Source: Biancaea sappan (taxonomy: Eukaryota > Streptophyta > Magnoliopsida > Fabales > Fabaceae). Taken from it: 64,000 bases of DNA. The notes below the pieces were generated by a model. That model saw nothing but the letters and a program-made list of their open reading frames with translations, had not been told where the DNA came from and did no database searches. Numbering within the stretch: position 1 is the stretch's first letter; every line of letters starts with the position of its first letter. Made by a program: the position numbers and the translations under genes. The stretch spans positions 42,495,501-42,559,500 of the forward strand of contig CM073493.1 in assembly GCA_037074585.1 (NCBI GenBank), read 5' to 3'. This document shows, piece after piece, positions 62,031 to 64,000 of this stretch.

Positions 62031-63081
62031 TTCGAAGGACCTAAGTTCCTACATGAGGTAATATTGTGATACTTGTGGATAAATTTTCCTTGATTGTTAA
62101 TTTTCTGTTCACATATGCAATATACGTTAGACTATTTGTGTATGTATGAGTGAAAGACATACATTACACGTTCTTGTTGCATAAATTTTGTGGGATGACA
62201 AAGGATATATGATAAGCAATGATATTATATGATCCGGGGTATAGAAGGACAAAAATGAAAATTAAAAGTTGACTAAGGGTCAAACTAAAAGTACTTTAAA
62301 TTAAGGCATAGGATTGAAAATGTTACAATAAAGTAAATGTGAGACACTAAGGGAATAAAAAGTGTCAGGAATTGGAGGAAAATTAAAGTAGTCAAAATAA
62401 AGAAAAGAAACCCCTAAGGATTTAATAAAATAAATAAATCGTAAGAATGGATTAACAATCTAAGGCCCAAGAACAGATGATTAATTAAATATAACCCAAG
62501 CCCAATATTGTTTAAGTAAGATAAACTAGGGCCCAGAATAATGGAGCATGCCCAACTAAGGCTAGTAGGCATGAGGCCCATTAGAAAACAAGACAAGTGT
62601 GGCATGAGCCCACTAAGAAAAATAATTAACTTAAATCCTAAGAAGACTTTAACTAAGATTTGGATAATGATATCTTAAAACTAATATAAATAATCAATTA
62701 ATTAAATACTAGATAAGTTAATATAAAAATAGAATATTTTAGCTTAGCTTCTAGAAAGATAATTAAATAATATCAATTAAACTAAAACAATATAACAAAA
62801 CCAAATGGGATTAGGATTAAATAATAAAAATACTACTTAAATAATACCTAACATATCTATTATTCGAAAATCACAATAAAAAAATTAAACAAAGGAAATA
62901 GTTATAATAATAAATAAATCCATGTAATAGAATTAAACCTTCTAGAAACAAGATAAATAAAAATAAAACAAGATGATTAAGATAAAGTATTAAATAAATA
63001 AATAAGCTTAGAATAAACAAAAATCTATAAAATCTAATTTGAATTTAAATTCTCACTTCTATTTAAGCCTAGACCCTTACT

Positions 63082-63089
63082 TATAAATA
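63082..63089 (+). promoter_or_regulatory. Family E LTR TATA box, right copy
   Basis: TATAAATA with downstream CTTTTCTTCACATACTCT, identical in arrangement to 36589. Confidence 0.75.
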
Positions 63090-63195
63090 GATCCCAAGGC
63101 CTTCACTTTTCTTCACATACTCTCTTCCCTCTCATCTCTCTAGTTGCTCTCGTTCCCCTCCCTAAAGTAGTTTCCATCTCTCTCCCATCTCCCTC

Positions 63196-64000
63196 TGGTT
63201 CATGCCACTACGATGTCAAATCGCCCAAAATTGAAATCATGGCAATTTTGCAGTATAATGATCCCCGAGTCATTTTCACTCTTGGAGCCTCACTTCTAAC
63301 CACTAACTAATTATTCTAAACATATAAACACTAATTAAAAGTTAATTAACACACCGGGGGGTTGGTTGTAATAGAACAACAAAATTGCAATTAAGGACAG
63401 TAACAACAACAACAAACAAAGCAGTAAACAACAGATTACAACAACAACAGAAGAATGCAACCAGCCTTGATCTTTCCTGGAGATGTAACCTTCCTAGTTC
63501 TTGTTCAGATGCTAGGTTTCATTCATTTATCATTTGATTTTTAACTAAAAAGTCCAGAAAATCTTCTAATACAGATTACACTAAAACATACTTAAAGAAA
63601 ACCTTCTCTGACTACAAATTGTTGTAACCACAGTAAAGATAATCAAATCATGTAAGAAGATCTTCATTACATGCCATTTTCATCTCTTTCTACCATTCCA
63701 GTCAGTCATGATAGTTAAATCCTCATATGAAGCAACAAAAACTAGTTGTCAAGTTTATGAAACTCTAATCAGAAACATTCATAAACACAACAGAACAGAG
63801 GCTTAAAGAAATAGATGAATGCTGGAATAAAGTGAATAAAACTTATCTTATAAAGCATGGGAACTCATATTACAACTTCAGTGTGAACCAAGGCTGATTA
63901 CAAGGGATTTCAGCCCTCCATGAGAGCAAAAACCAGAAAAACAGAATTGAGAAAGGAGGAGGAGAAGTAGTCTACGAAATTGTTCTAAGTTACAGAAAAC
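63196..64000 (-). mobile_element. LTR of the 23769 type, inverted, running off the window
   Basis: TGGTTCATGCCAC, then TCGCCCAAAATTG and AGTATAATG, aligning with the left end of the solo LTR at 23769. Left flank is CCCTC (63191-63195); the right end lies beyond the window. Confidence 0.75.

Larger units (their letters stand above)
61519..63195 (+). repeat. Family E composite LTR, right copy (interrupted)
   Basis: TGTAATGCCCTAAG, about 110 bp of LTR start, integrase tail, then TGTGATACTTGTGG (62065) and the rest of the LTR through the TATA box at 63082. It matches 31914-32125, 34107-35090 and 36430-36680 of the left copy. Interrupted at 63196 by another LTR. Confidence 0.8.
31914..64000 (+). 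mobile_element. Family E retrotransposon with composite LTR, many times interrupted, right end outside window
   Basis: Starts TGTAATACCCTAGG at 31914. After about 110 bp of LTR start comes an integrase/chromodomain tail, a purine tract and a second LTR start (TGTGATACTTG, 34433). The same order recurs at 61519-62065, directly behind the purine tract AAGGGAGAAG, so 61519 is read as the right LTR. Between them lie the remaining left LTR and interior, split by five insertions (32126, 37048, 48717, 52398 and, nested in the last, 53365). The end of the left LTR and its primer site were not found. The right target duplication lies beyond 64000, so unity of the two halves is inferred. Confidence 0.65.

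Noticed and set aside
1..64000. tRNA, rRNA or conserved cellular genes
   Set aside because: No cloverleaf with conserved B box, no rRNA-like stretch and no splice-supported protein homology could be recognised by reading; a search with covariance models and protein databases would be needed to exclude small ones.

Overview
The window looks like gene-free, transposon-saturated plant DNA, most likely a heterochromatic or pericentromeric stretch of a flowering plant. It is AT-rich. I found no intact cellular gene: no open frame exceeds about 130 codons and none looks conserved. Nearly everything is LTR retrotransposon sequence, stacked by nested insertion, with termini of the form TG...CA and 5-bp target-site duplications (TSDs) that can be read directly. 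The LTR type (long, beginning TGTAATACCC), an initiator tRNA-Met primer site, a polypurine tract beside each right LTR, and relics of gag and of an integrase/chromodomain tail point to Ty3/gypsy elements of the Tekay/Del (chromovirus) type. I cannot name the species.

Layout: 1-4355 is old unassigned DNA with an inverted LTR-like piece (from 440) and a possible Ty1/copia LTR relic. The relic is broken by a family A solo LTR (4356-6745, TSD TGCTA), then by a full family A element (7165-17606, TSD ATGCT) whose right LTR holds another family A solo LTR (14614-16803), then by a full family B element (18319-31864, TSD TGTAT). B carries a solo LTR in its interior (23769-25021, TSD AGGAC) and an inverted solo LTR in its right LTR (26580-30321).

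From 31914 to the window end is a large family E element. Its LTR is a composite: an LTR start, then a captured integrase/chromodomain tail, a polypurine tract and a second LTR start. The same composite returns at 61519, behind a polypurine tract. E is split by a solo LTR (32126-34101, TSD GTGAC), a full family C element (37048-48242, TSD CCAGG) that keeps a ruined gag and holds an inverted solo LTR (41783-44043), two adjacent inverted family D solo LTRs (48717-52305, TSD GAGGC; 52398-57927), the second holding a further solo LTR (53365-54985, TSD GATGC), and a last one at 63196 running off the edge.

Nothing here works together as a gene system. The elements read as dead or non-autonomous: interiors lack a recognisable polymerase. 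The most unusual signals are the composite LTR, clusters of short palindromes whose sequence differs between LTR families, and 46-bp periodic repeats in two LTR families.
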